DNA of 64,000 bases from Bacteroidota bacterium (lineage in GTDB: Bacteria > Bacteroidota > Bacteroidia > Flavobacteriales_D > Crocinitomicaceae): contig JACPUU010000021.1 in NCBI GenBank assembly GCA_016192075.1, positions 219,416-283,415 on the forward strand. The letters are read 5' to 3'. Made by a program: the position numbers and the translations under genes. Positions 23,293-33,286 of this stretch are shown here, piece by piece; position 1 is the stretch's first letter; every line of letters starts with the position of its first letter. Under the pieces are notes generated by a model. That model had not been told where the DNA came from. It saw only the letters and a program-made list of their open reading frames with translations, and made no database searches.

Positions 23293-26200
23293 ATGACATT
23301 TGGACGCGCTCACTTTTTTAACACCACACTTTTGGTCCTTCTGCTGGCATCCTCTTCCGTTGCTCTTTCAAGGAATTTTTATTGGATTAACAATGCAGGT
23401 AACTGGAATGATCCATCTCACTGGTCTTCCTATTCCGGCGGCGGCTCCTGCGGTGAAATACCCGGGCCTGATGATGCCGTCTATTTTGACGCGGCATCTT
23501 TTACCACGTATTTTCCAATTGTAACCCTGAGTAATTCAGTTGAAGTCAAAAGCCTTTATTTTGAGTCTGATTTTAATCCGGTGCTGCAGGCCGAAAACGT
23601 TACGCTGACTATTACAGAGACACTCAACGCAACGGCCAGGTACGGTGTTGAAATAAGCGGTTCAGGATACCTTCATTTTCTCAATCAGACAGCTTCAGAA
23701 AAATTCATAAACACCTCCGGCATTCAATTAAACACCAATGTTGTTTTTGATGGTAAATGGGCGTTGGCAGATCATTTTCTGACAACCAATACCAATCTTA
23801 TTTCTATCGCGTCCGGATCATTAAAAACAAACGGATATACGCTTTATGCAGATCAGATAGAGGCCCGCGAAAATCAGGTTGATCTGGATTTCTCAGGTTC
23901 GCATATTTACGCCCATTCAGCCTTAAACCTGGACAAAGCCGAAAATACCGGATCAGCAGCCTTTTTTCACACCACTGACGGAACCTTTTCAAACAGTGAT
24001 AAAAGCAAATTCACCGGTTCAGACTGGATTAAAACAACGGTAAACTGCCCTAACCCGCCATTTACGTTAACCCTCACCGTTACTTCAAACTACAATGGTT
24101 CTGAAATCAGTTGCAACGATTCCTGTGATGGTATATTAACCATTGTTGCGGGCGGTACACCGGGTCCGTTTTCTTATTCGTTCAACTCTGGTTTTGGCCC
24201 CTTTACTTCTCAGACTGTTTATCCTGATTTGTGTGCCGGTACCTATACCATTACGGTTAAAGATTCCTCACAGCAAATTGTTCCGGGTCTATACGCCCAA
24301 TGTTCTGTTTCAGAAATTGTCGATGAGCCACCCATTCTTATTTTCGATCCGCCATTTGTTATTCAGCCAACCTGTCCGGATATCTGCGACGGGCAGGCAT
24401 TTAGTTTTCCCAGCGGCGGAACCGGTGTTATAACTGTATTCTGGCCTAACAGTGGTGAAACAACCGCCAACCCGGTGGGCCTCTGTACAGGAGACAATCC
24501 GGTACATGTATCGGATGAAAACGGATGCTTCATTGATGATATTGTCACCATTATGAATCCTCCTGCCATTATGCCGAATGAGGTTATTACGCCACCATCG
24601 TGTAACGGTTCCTGTGATGCTGAAATTCTGCTTGCACCATCAGGCGGAAATGGCGGACCGTATACCTACAGCTGGTCACCCATTCCAACTGTCAGTGGAC
24701 AAGGCTCCAATCCGGCAATCGGGTTCTGCGCAATTACTGTTGATGTGTCTATTTTTGACCAGGACGGCTGCCAGAAAGACACGTCATTTACCATTATTAA
24801 TCCTCCAATACTGAGCGTTACAGCAGCATTTGTTTCCAATGCGCTTTGTTTTGGATCATGTGATGGCCAGGCCAGTTCAAGTCCTGCCGGTGGTTCCGGT
24901 GGATTTACGTTTGAATGGTTTGATAATGCCACAGGTCTTACAACGGGTATAACTGACGAGGACCCGACAACGCTTTGCGCCGGAAGTTATTATGTGATTG
25001 TTACCGATGCTTCAGGATGTACAGCACAAAGTAACGTTATTGTAATTGGTGAACCAACTGCTTTGACTGCAACCGCTGCTGCCTATGATGTTTCATGCTT
25101 TGGTGTGTGTGACGGATCAGTCGATGTCGATGTTTTCGGCGGTATACCGGGATATAGTTACAGCTGGACAACCGTACCTGGTGGCTCAGGTGCCGGGGCA
25201 ACCGATTCCTTGAGCGGTTTATGTCCGGGACAATATCAAATTGATGCAACAGATGCTAACGGCTGCGCCATTGTACCCATTGTTGTAGAAGTATTTGAAC
25301 CGGCTCCGGTTACGCTTGACCTGACCGTATCCACACCACCTACCTGTTATGATTTATGCGATGGTATTGCAACGGTAGTTGCGGGTGGCGGCGTTAGCCC
25401 TTTCACTTACAACTGGTCACCGGCACCGGGCGCGGGGCAAGGTACGCCTAATGCAACTGCCATGTGCGACGGTACCTATACCCTCACAGCAACTGATGAC
25501 AACGGCTGTTTTCTGGATACTACATTTACACTCAACAATCCGGCATTTTATGATATCACCAGTAGCCAAACCAATCTTTTATGCTTTGGAAATACGGACG
25601 GTTCAGCAACTGTTACCGTTAACAGCGGCGGCAGTGGTGCGGGATATACCTATACCTGGGCACCGGTACCTCCGGTTGGGCAGGGCACACCTACGGCCTC
25701 TGGCTTAAGTGCAGGTATCTACAGTGTAACAATCAGTGACCCGCTGTTATGTGATACGATTATTTCATTTACCATTACAAGTCCGCCACAATTAACGGCA
25801 ACGGCATCTGTCATTTCACAGGTATCCTGCTTCAATGCCTGTGATGGTTCAGCACAGGTAGTTATTGCCGGCGGCTCACCCGGATACAGCGTTCTATGGG
25901 ATGATCCTGCTGCGCAGACAACCCTGGTGGCAAGCGGATTGTGTGATGGAACATACAACGTGGACATTACCGATTTGAATGGCTGTACAGCAACCGACAA
26001 CATTATTATTACAGAACCTGGCCCGTTTGTTCTGGATACCAGTTGGATAAATGTGCTCTGTTACAATGCCTGCAGCGCAACGGCCACTGTAACCATGCTC
26101 AGCGGAGGTGTACCCCCTTATCTGATTCAATGGGATGATCCGCTGAACCAGACCACTTTTACCGCGTTCAACCTCTGTGCCGGAACGTGGACCGCAGTTG

Positions 26201-29200
26201 TTACCGATCAGAACCTGTGTGATACCATTATTCCGTTCACCATTACAGAACCGCTTGAACTTATTGTTTCAATTAACAGCACCATCAGTTCTTGTTTCGG
26301 TGACTGCTCAGGAAGTGCAGATGTAATTGCCTCAGGAGGAACCGGAGCACTTGCCTATCAATGGTATAATGCCTCAACAGGCCTCCCGGTTGCCGGACAA
26401 ACCAATCCCGCAGCTGCAAACCTTTGCCCGGGAGATTATTATTGCATTGTGACAGATCAGAACGGCTGTACAACACAGTCAGCAACCGTTACTATTACTG
26501 AATTACCACAAATCACTACATCCATACTGTCCATTACCGATGCTACCTGCGGTGTGTGTGATGGTGCTGCCCAGGTATCTGCAGCAGGCGGAGCCGGCGG
26601 TTTTACTTTTACCTGGGTACCTGCTCCGGGAACCGGGCAGGGAACCGATAATGTAACCGGTTTGTGTGCCGGTGTATCGGCCGTAAATATTGTAGACGCA
26701 GCGGGTTGTATCGCAAATATTGCCATACCTATCAACAGCATCTCTATTGAAGTACTTACACTCGACTCAGTAGATGTTTCTTGTTTTGGCCTTTGTGACG
26801 GACAGGCAATTGCAACCTATACCTCCATTGACCCGCCCTATACCCTAGAATGGTTTGATAACAATACGGGGCTAACTACCGGCATTATTGATAATCCGGC
26901 ATCGAACCCAAGTACTGCAACAGGCCTTTGTGACGGAGATTACCTGGCTGTACTCACCAATAATACAGGCTGTGTAACAACGGGTGTCGTTACAATCAAC
27001 GAACCTACACAAATCACTGCAACACTTACACCAACCAACGTGCTCTGCAACGGTGACTGCAATGGAACCATAGACGCCGTGGCAGCTGGTGGCGCCGGTG
27101 GATACTCTTATAACTGGGCTCCCGCACCGGGTGGTGGCCAGGGAACACCAAATGCAAGTGGTTTATGTGATGGTAACTATACACTCACTGTAACAGATCT
27201 GAACGGCTGTTCACAGCCTTTTGTCGGCACTATTTCTGAGCCGGTACAGGTTTCTATAAACAGCACCACCTCAACCGATATTTCCTGTTTTGGAGCAAAT
27301 GACGGAACAGCCAATGTTGCCGCTTCAGGCGGTATTCCACCACTGAGCTATGAATGGTTTGACTGTAACACCGGGCTTACAACAGGTATTACAACACCGC
27401 TGGCCAGTAATCTGGGTCCGGGTGTCTACCAGGTTGTTGTTTCAGATGCCAACGGATGTTCAGCAACCGGACCATGTCTGCCGGTAATTGAACCACCTGC
27501 ACTTACCGCCACAATCAATACCAGCAATGTTAATTGCTACGGTACATGTGACGGACTGATAGACGCTGCAGGAGCAGGCGGAACTGCCCCTTATTTTTAT
27601 CAGTGGCAGGATGAATTTGGCGTTGCACTGCCTGGTCAGACAAACGATACAATGAACAATGTTTGCCAGGGAATTTACAACGTAGTGGTTACAGATTTTG
27701 AAGGCTGTTCTATAACATTCGGGCCAATTGATATGACTGCGCCGGCTTCACCGTGGATAGTTACTACCGCATCAACAGACCCTACCTGCTCAGGCTCCTG
27801 TGATGGTACCGCAACAGTAACAGTTTTGGGCGGAAACAATCCTCCTTACTCGTACCAATGGGATGACCCTTTTCTACAGGTAGTTCCCGGTGCCACAAAT
27901 CTTTGTGCAGGAACCTGGACTGTTGTTATTTCAGATGCCGGTATCTGTGACACCACTATTTCATTTACACTGATAGGTGCACAGGCAATAATGGCAAATG
28001 CAACCGTTACAGACATTCTTTGTTTTGCTGATGCAACCGGGGCGGTTTCAACAAATCCTTCCGGCGGAACAATTCCATATACCATTACCTGGTCAGACGG
28101 TCAGCTGGGAGCTAATGCGGTTAACTTACCCGCAGGGCCTATAACCGTTAGCATTACAGACGGTAATGGCTGTACCAAAGACACCACCATTACATTAACA
28201 CAGCCCCCTCAGCTGGTTGTAAACTCTTCTTTTTCCAATAATTCTACCTGCGGTGTTTGCAATGCCAGTGCTACGGTAAATATTGTTGGCGGCGTACCAG
28301 GCTATACGTATGACTGGTCCCCTGATCCGGCAGCGGGAGAAGGAACAAATAACGCAACCGGATTGTGCCCTGGAGTGGTTACCTGCACGGTTACCGATCA
28401 GAATAGTTGTGTATTAATTCAATCATTCCCGGTTTCAGACATCAATGGCGAAATTTTAACCCCAACCTTTACCGATGCCTCTTGTTTTGGTGCCTGTGAC
28501 GGAACGGCTGATGCCGCCTATGTTTGCGGAGACCCTGCCTGTACGCAGGAATGGTTTGACGCCAGCACGGGGCTTTCTACCGGTGTTACAACATCAACCA
28601 TCACCAACCTCTGTGCCGGTGATTACTTTGTAGAAGTACTGAATAACTCACTTTGTATTTCTGTAGGCAATGTGACTATTTCAAGTCCTGCACAAATTAT
28701 TGATAATGCGGTACTTGTGCCGGTTACCTGTAACAACGATACAGACGGCAGCATTACAGTCGCCCCTACCGGTGGATCAGGTGCGGGTTACACGTATTTC
28801 TGGACTCCCGTTCCTTCAAACGGACAGGGAACAAATCAGGCACTGAACATAGGTTCAGGCACCTGGTCAGTCGATATTACAGATAGCGACGGCTGTACAG
28901 AGACATATACGTATGATGTGATCAACCCAACCCCAATCACAATTACAGCAACACCAACTGACCCAACCTGTGCAGTGGCCTGTAACGGAACCATAAGCAT
29001 TGTTGTGTCGGGCGGTTATGGCGGCTATACTTACCAATGGACAACCGGCGGGGCTCCGATTCCCGGTGAAACAGGTCCGCTTATTGCCAACCTGTGCTCA
29101 GGCAATTATAACATTGATGTAACGGATTTAAATGGCTGCCTTGTAAACATGGCGGCAGATGTTACACTGAGTGAGCCTGTACCGGTGAGCTCACCTATCT

Positions 29201-32200
29201 CAGGTACCGATGGACTTTGTTTTGGTGATTGTTCAGGTACAGCAACCGTAGTGCCTTCGGGCGGATTTCCACCATACCTGATTAACTGGTACGACTCAGG
29301 AACCGGTTCGCTCATTGGCCAAACCGGAACAGTAGCCACCAACCTTTGTACAGGTGTCTATTTTGCGGTAATTACGGATAATAATGGATGTAATTTTACC
29401 ACACCTGATCAGACCATTAACGAACCCACACAGCTTACCAATGTGCTGACGCTGACAGATGCTTCCTGCTTTGGTTTTTGTGATGGAACAGGTGATCTGG
29501 CGCTGGCCGGTGGTACAATCCCATACACCTACGAATGGCTTGACATAATGGGCAACCCTATTGTTGGCGGAACGAACGCAACCGTAAACAACATGTGTGA
29601 GGGCAATTATACCGTTGAGGGAACAGATGCCAACGGATGTTCAACCGGGGTAATGTTTGCGGTGATTAACGGATTCCCTGAAATAACTGCCAACGTATTT
29701 TCGAACAATGCCAATTGCGGTGTTGCCGACGGAAATGCAACAGTATTCGCAAATGGCGGAAATCCACCGTTCACCTACCAGTGGATGGACAACCTGATGG
29801 TTCCGATCGCAGGGCAGACCAGCAGCATTCTCGCAAATGCTTTTGCCGGTACTTATTTTGTATCTGTAACCGATCAGAATGGCTGCTCACAGGTATTTCA
29901 GGCTGATATTTCAAACTTCTCTTCTACAACCATTACCTGGGACAGTGTCATTGATCCTTCTTGTACCGGATCTGCAGATGGAAGCATTTCAATTACCGTA
30001 AATAGCCTAAACCCACCATTATTGTATACCTGGAATCCGGGTGGAATAATTGCAGAAGATCCGACAGGGCTTGTTGCAGGTATCTATACCGTGCAGGTAA
30101 CAGATGCATCAGGCTGTATCAATTTCTTCAGTACCACACTGACAGATCCGGCACCTATAACCATTACACCAAGTTCTACACCATCTGATTGCGGACAGTG
30201 TAACGGAACAATTACCATTGTACCTGCCGGCGGAACCGGTGCGCTTTCAACTATCTGGAATAACGGACTCGTTGGTAATTCCATCTCAGGCCTTTGCTCA
30301 GGTGTTTACCAGGCCCAGGTAACCGATGCAAATGGATGTATGCTCATAGAGCCGGTTGACGTTACCAATACAGGCGGCCTCATCGGTGACCTGGTAATTA
30401 CTGCTATTACCTGTGCAGGTGGCTGTGACGGCCAGGCTGTTGTTTCAGGTACAGGCGGAACCGCACCATACAGTTATGCATGGCTGCATGACGGGTCAAC
30501 TTCTGATACACAAACAAACCTGTGTGCCGGCACTTACTTTGTAACCGTTACAGACGCCACCGGCTGTTCTGTAAACATACAGGTAGATATGCTTGATCCG
30601 AATCCTATTACCGCTACTGCTACTATCACAAATCCTGATTGCTTGGCATCAAACGGATCAATCAGTGTACTAACCGCCAATGGAAATCTGCCGCACACCT
30701 ATCAATGGAATACCGGCCCCATAACCCCTGCAATCGGAGGTATTCCGGCTGGTGTTTACACATTGACTGTAACCGACGCATCGGGATGTACAATGGACTT
30801 TGTATACGGTGTAAACAATGCCAATGCCGCAGCTATTTCATTGGTCACAACCAACGTTAGTTGTTACAATGCATGTGACGGAACAATTGATACACTTTCA
30901 CTGACAGGCGGTACTGCTGCGTTTACATTCGACTGGTTGGACAATACAGGCACTTCGTTGGGGGTAAGCACCCCGCTAATAACAGCACTTTGCGACAACG
31001 ATTATATTCTGCAGGTGACCGACGCCATGGGATGTCTTTCATTCCAAAGTGCAACCATTACGCAGCCTGATACCATTCTCACAAATCCGTTATTCCAGAT
31101 CAATCCAACCTGCAACGCCGCTTGTGACGGGCAAATTGTCTCTAACCCGATTGGAGGTACGTTACCGTTCAGTTTTGCATGGAATGATCCGGCCAGCCAA
31201 ACCACATTCACGGCAACAAATCTCTGCGCCGGACCTTATGATGTTTTGATAACGGATGCCAATGGTTGCCAGGTATCACAGTCCGGCAGCCTGACAGAGC
31301 CAACAGCAATAACCATTACCGTTAACAGCGTTACGGACGCTACCTGCCTTAACGCAACAGATGGCGCCGTTGACATAACTGCTTCAGGTGGAACACCAGG
31401 CTATACCTACGAGTGGATTTCACAAACACTTGCAGACACTACGCTGCTTGAAGATTTGTCCAACATTCTCCCAATGAATTATTACCTGACTGTAACAGAC
31501 GCTAACGGCTGTATTGCACAAGATACTATTGGTGTTGATACCACTCTTTCTGTCATTGCCAACGCCGGACCGGATGCCTTTATCTGTTTCAATGATACGC
31601 TTACGCTGATTGGATCGTCCAACATTCCTGCCGGAGCGCTGTACAACTGGTATGATTCAACCGGAACATTCCTGATTGATACCACCCTGCTAAGTCTGCC
31701 TCCGGTAGCTGCGGGGTCCACATCTTTCATTTTTGAGGTGTCTTTTGGCGGATGCTCACATACCGATACCGTTGCTATTACCATGAACGGTCAACTGACT
31801 GTAGATGCCGGACCAGATATAGATCTTTATCCGACCCAGACAGGCACCATTGGAGGCGCCCCTACAACCAGTGCATCCAATACCGTCTTATGGTCACCAT
31901 CAACCTACCTCAGCGGAACAACCGTTTTCAATCCAACGGTCATGCTGCCACAGGTTTCAACTATGTATTATGTCACAGCGACAGATTCTAATGGCTGCAC
32001 GGTTACAGACTCCATGTATGTTGAAGTGCTTCCTGAAATCATCATTCCGGACGGAATTTCACCAGACGGAAACAACCTGAACGACACCTGGATTCTTGAT
32101 TTCCTGGATCAGTACCCGGGCGTATCTATCAAAATAAACGTGTACAACCGCTGGGGTGAATTACTGTTTGAAAGCGATGAAAACTACGACGATGATTGGG

Positions 32201-32316
32201 GTGGAACAACCAAAGACGGCAAACGTTTACCGGCCGGAACCTATTACTATGTGATAGATATTGATCATCCTGATTTTCCAGAGCCTTTTACAGGACCAAT
32301 AACGGTAATGTGGTAA
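23293..32316 (+). CDS. Giant SprB-repeat adhesin with gliding-motility C-terminal domain
   Basis: 3007 residues. Signal peptide 1-26 (MTFGRAHFFNTTLLVLLLAS...ALS), N-terminal beta domain opening with FYWINNAGNWNDPSHW (about 29-260), then by my count 31 SprB repeats between about 270 and 2740, each of 75-85 residues with the core C-x-G/N-x-C-D-G, G-G, P-Y-x-Y-x-W and a closing D-x-x-G-C. A spacer domain (about 2745-2910) is followed by a C-terminal CHU_C domain (IIIPDGISPDGNNLNDTWIL to the end). It resembles SprB of Flavobacterium johnsoniae, the mobile adhesin of gliding; here the repeats differ enough in DNA to be stable. Export should go through the T9SS (type B signal). PorP/SprF genes lie on both sides. 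Whether the organism glides cannot be told from this window. Confidence 0.93.
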   Translation: MTFGRAHFFNTTLLVLLLASSSVALSRNFYWINNAGNWNDPSHWSSYSGGGSCGEIPGPDDAVYFDAASFTTYFPIVTLSNSVEVKSLYFESDFNPVLQAENVTLTITETLNATARYGVEISGSGYLHFLNQTASEKFINTSGIQLNTNVVFDGKWALADHFLTTNTNLISIASGSLKTNGYTLYADQIEARENQVDLDFSGSHIYAHSALNLDKAENTGSAAFFHTTDGTFSNSDKSKFTGSDWIKTTVNCPNPPFTLTLTVTSNYNGSEISCNDSCDGILTIVAGGTPGPFSYSFNSGFGPFTSQTVYPDLCAGTYTITVKDSSQQIVPGLYAQCSVSEIVDEPPILIFDPPFVIQPTCPDICDGQAFSFPSGGTGVITVFWPNSGETTANPVGLCTGDNPVHVSDENGCFIDDIVTIMNPPAIMPNEVITPPSCNGSCDAEILLAPSGGNGGPYTYSWSPIPTVSGQGSNPAIGFCAITVDVSIFDQDGCQKDTSFTIINPPILSVTAAFVSNALCFGSCDGQASSSPAGGSGGFTFEWFDNATGLTTGITDEDPTTLCAGSYYVIVTDASGCTAQSNVIVIGEPTALTATAAAYDVSCFGVCDGSVDVDVFGGIPGYSYSWTTVPGGSGAGATDSLSGLCPGQYQIDATDANGCAIVPIVVEVFEPAPVTLDLTVSTPPTCYDLCDGIATVVAGGGVSPFTYNWSPAPGAGQGTPNATAMCDGTYTLTATDDNGCFLDTTFTLNNPAFYDITSSQTNLLCFGNTDGSATVTVNSGGSGAGYTYTWAPVPPVGQGTPTASGLSAGIYSVTISDPLLCDTIISFTITSPPQLTATASVISQVSCFNACDGSAQVVIAGGSPGYSVLWDDPAAQTTLVASGLCDGTYNVDITDLNGCTATDNIIITEPGPFVLDTSWINVLCYNACSATATVTMLSGGVPPYLIQWDDPLNQTTFTAFNLCAGTWTAVVTDQNLCDTIIPFTITEPLELIVSINSTISSCFGDCSGSADVIASGGTGALAYQWYNASTGLPVAGQTNPAAANLCPGDYYCIVTDQNGCTTQSATVTITELPQITTSILSITDATCGVCDGAAQVSAAGGAGGFTFTWVPAPGTGQGTDNVTGLCAGVSAVNIVDAAGCIANIAIPINSISIEVLTLDSVDVSCFGLCDGQAIATYTSIDPPYTLEWFDNNTGLTTGIIDNPASNPSTATGLCDGDYLAVLTNNTGCVTTGVVTINEPTQITATLTPTNVLCNGDCNGTIDAVAAGGAGGYSYNWAPAPGGGQGTPNASGLCDGNYTLTVTDLNGCSQPFVGTISEPVQVSINSTTSTDISCFGANDGTANVAASGGIPPLSYEWFDCNTGLTTGITTPLASNLGPGVYQVVVSDANGCSATGPCLPVIEPPALTATINTSNVNCYGTCDGLIDAAGAGGTAPYFYQWQDEFGVALPGQTNDTMNNVCQGIYNVVVTDFEGCSITFGPIDMTAPASPWIVTTASTDPTCSGSCDGTATVTVLGGNNPPYSYQWDDPFLQVVPGATNLCAGTWTVVISDAGICDTTISFTLIGAQAIMANATVTDILCFADATGAVSTNPSGGTIPYTITWSDGQLGANAVNLPAGPITVSITDGNGCTKDTTITLTQPPQLVVNSSFSNNSTCGVCNASATVNIVGGVPGYTYDWSPDPAAGEGTNNATGLCPGVVTCTVTDQNSCVLIQSFPVSDINGEILTPTFTDASCFGACDGTADAAYVCGDPACTQEWFDASTGLSTGVTTSTITNLCAGDYFVEVLNNSLCISVGNVTISSPAQIIDNAVLVPVTCNNDTDGSITVAPTGGSGAGYTYFWTPVPSNGQGTNQALNIGSGTWSVDITDSDGCTETYTYDVINPTPITITATPTDPTCAVACNGTISIVVSGGYGGYTYQWTTGGAPIPGETGPLIANLCSGNYNIDVTDLNGCLVNMAADVTLSEPVPVSSPISGTDGLCFGDCSGTATVVPSGGFPPYLINWYDSGTGSLIGQTGTVATNLCTGVYFAVITDNNGCNFTTPDQTINEPTQLTNVLTLTDASCFGFCDGTGDLALAGGTIPYTYEWLDIMGNPIVGGTNATVNNMCEGNYTVEGTDANGCSTGVMFAVINGFPEITANVFSNNANCGVADGNATVFANGGNPPFTYQWMDNLMVPIAGQTSSILANAFAGTYFVSVTDQNGCSQVFQADISNFSSTTITWDSVIDPSCTGSADGSISITVNSLNPPLLYTWNPGGIIAEDPTGLVAGIYTVQVTDASGCINFFSTTLTDPAPITITPSSTPSDCGQCNGTITIVPAGGTGALSTIWNNGLVGNSISGLCSGVYQAQVTDANGCMLIEPVDVTNTGGLIGDLVITAITCAGGCDGQAVVSGTGGTAPYSYAWLHDGSTSDTQTNLCAGTYFVTVTDATGCSVNIQVDMLDPNPITATATITNPDCLASNGSISVLTANGNLPHTYQWNTGPITPAIGGIPAGVYTLTVTDASGCTMDFVYGVNNANAAAISLVTTNVSCYNACDGTIDTLSLTGGTAAFTFDWLDNTGTSLGVSTPLITALCDNDYILQVTDAMGCLSFQSATITQPDTILTNPLFQINPTCNAACDGQIVSNPIGGTLPFSFAWNDPASQTTFTATNLCAGPYDVLITDANGCQVSQSGSLTEPTAITITVNSVTDATCLNATDGAVDITASGGTPGYTYEWISQTLADTTLLEDLSNILPMNYYLTVTDANGCIAQDTIGVDTTLSVIANAGPDAFICFNDTLTLIGSSNIPAGALYNWYDSTGTFLIDTTLLSLPPVAAGSTSFIFEVSFGGCSHTDTVAITMNGQLTVDAGPDIDLYPTQTGTIGGAPTTSASNTVLWSPSTYLSGTTVFNPTVMLPQVSTMYYVTATDSNGCTVTDSMYVEVLPEIIIPDGISPDGNNLNDTWILDFLDQYPGVSIKINVYNRWGELLFESDENYDDDWGGTTKDGKRLPAGTYYYVIDIDHPDFPEPFTGPITVMW
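24100..31510 (+). repeat. 31 degenerate SprB repeats (protein level)
   Basis: Counting cores such as CNDSCDG, CFGSCDG, CYNACDG, CGVCDG and CNAACDG gives 31 units, each closed by a DxxGC-like motif (TDANGC, TDLNGC, TDQNGC). Two Cys per core and one at the end suggest disulfide pairing within a unit. DNA identity between units is moderate, with short shared strings such as GATGCCAACGGATG. Confidence 0.85.
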
Positions 32317-32332
32317 CCAAAAAAAGACAACA

Positions 32333-33256
32333 ATGAAAAAACTAGCCCTTATAGCGATTTTGGTTTTCATGAAAGGTCTTTCTATGGCCCAGCAATTACC
32401 CCAATTTTCGCAATACATGTTTAACCAGTATGCCTTTAACCCGGCATACGCAGGTGTGCCCACATCGTGGGAAGCAGTGACCAACAACCGGTACCAATGG
32501 TCTGGTATTACTGACGCTCCGCGAACATTCACCTTGTCTGCCCAGGGACCTCTCCGAAAAGAAAATATGGGCCTTGGCGGTTATTTGTATACTGACAATG
32601 TCGGACCAACCCGCCGGCTTGGTTTTCAAACATCGTATGCCTATCACGTACGTCTTTCAGAAACCATAAACTTATCTTTTGGACTGTCTCTTGGATTCAA
32701 CCAATGGATGCTTGATGCCGATAAGGTAACCACTTATCATCCCGGTGATTTTTATTTTTCAAACGGGCTTCTTAAGACCACCGATCTGGACGGAAAATTT
32801 GGCCTTTACCTGTATCATGACAACTGGTATGTTGGCGCATCTGTCGAGCAAATGATGCACAATAAAATTACCTTTCTGGCTACACAAATAAGCTCTGAAA
32901 GCTTTATGGAAGATCATTTTTACGTCCACGGCGGATACACCTTTCACCTGAGTGAAAACTGGGACCTGGACCCCAGTATGCTCCTAAAGTTTGGTTTGCC
33001 GGCACCGCTTAAACTGGATGTTAACCTGCGGGCCACGTATAAAAAAGCCATTTGGGCAGGTGTAGGTTACCGCACGCATGATGCTGTTACAGCCATGGTA
33101 GGCTATTGTCATAAAAATCAGCTTCGCATTGGCTATTCATTTGATTTTACCACCACTGACCTGCGCAATTACAGTTCTGGTACACACGAATTAATGCTTG
33201 GTTTTGTGTTTGGCAAATCAAAAACGGGTGTACAAAACAATCCGTCGCTGGAATAA
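32333..33256 (+). CDS. PorP/SprF family outer-membrane protein (partner of the giant adhesin)
   Basis: 307 residues, signal peptide MKKLALIAILVFMKGLSMAQ, family motif QFSQYMFNQYAFNPAYAGVP, then barrel strands. It begins 16 bases after the adhesin stop codon, as sprF follows sprB in gliding flavobacteria, and by analogy is needed to bring the adhesin to the surface. C-terminus HELMLGFVFGKSKTGVQNNP is a typical last strand plus short tail. It is clearly a paralogue of the 22241-23185 protein but not a close one, in line with each serving its own substrate. Confidence 0.93.
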   Translation: MKKLALIAILVFMKGLSMAQQLPQFSQYMFNQYAFNPAYAGVPTSWEAVTNNRYQWSGITDAPRTFTLSAQGPLRKENMGLGGYLYTDNVGPTRRLGFQTSYAYHVRLSETINLSFGLSLGFNQWMLDADKVTTYHPGDFYFSNGLLKTTDLDGKFGLYLYHDNWYVGASVEQMMHNKITFLATQISSESFMEDHFYVHGGYTFHLSENWDLDPSMLLKFGLPAPLKLDVNLRATYKKAIWAGVGYRTHDAVTAMVGYCHKNQLRIGYSFDFTTTDLRNYSSGTHELMLGFVFGKSKTGVQNNPSLE

Positions 33257-33286
33257 ATTAGTATCTTGCTCTGCTAAAATTATCTT

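Noticed and set aside
24100..31510. Regular repeats over 7 kb, considered as a DNA satellite or CRISPR-like array
   Set aside because: The repeats are protein-level SprB units of 75-85 residues in one open frame, with only moderate DNA identity and no constant spacer pattern.
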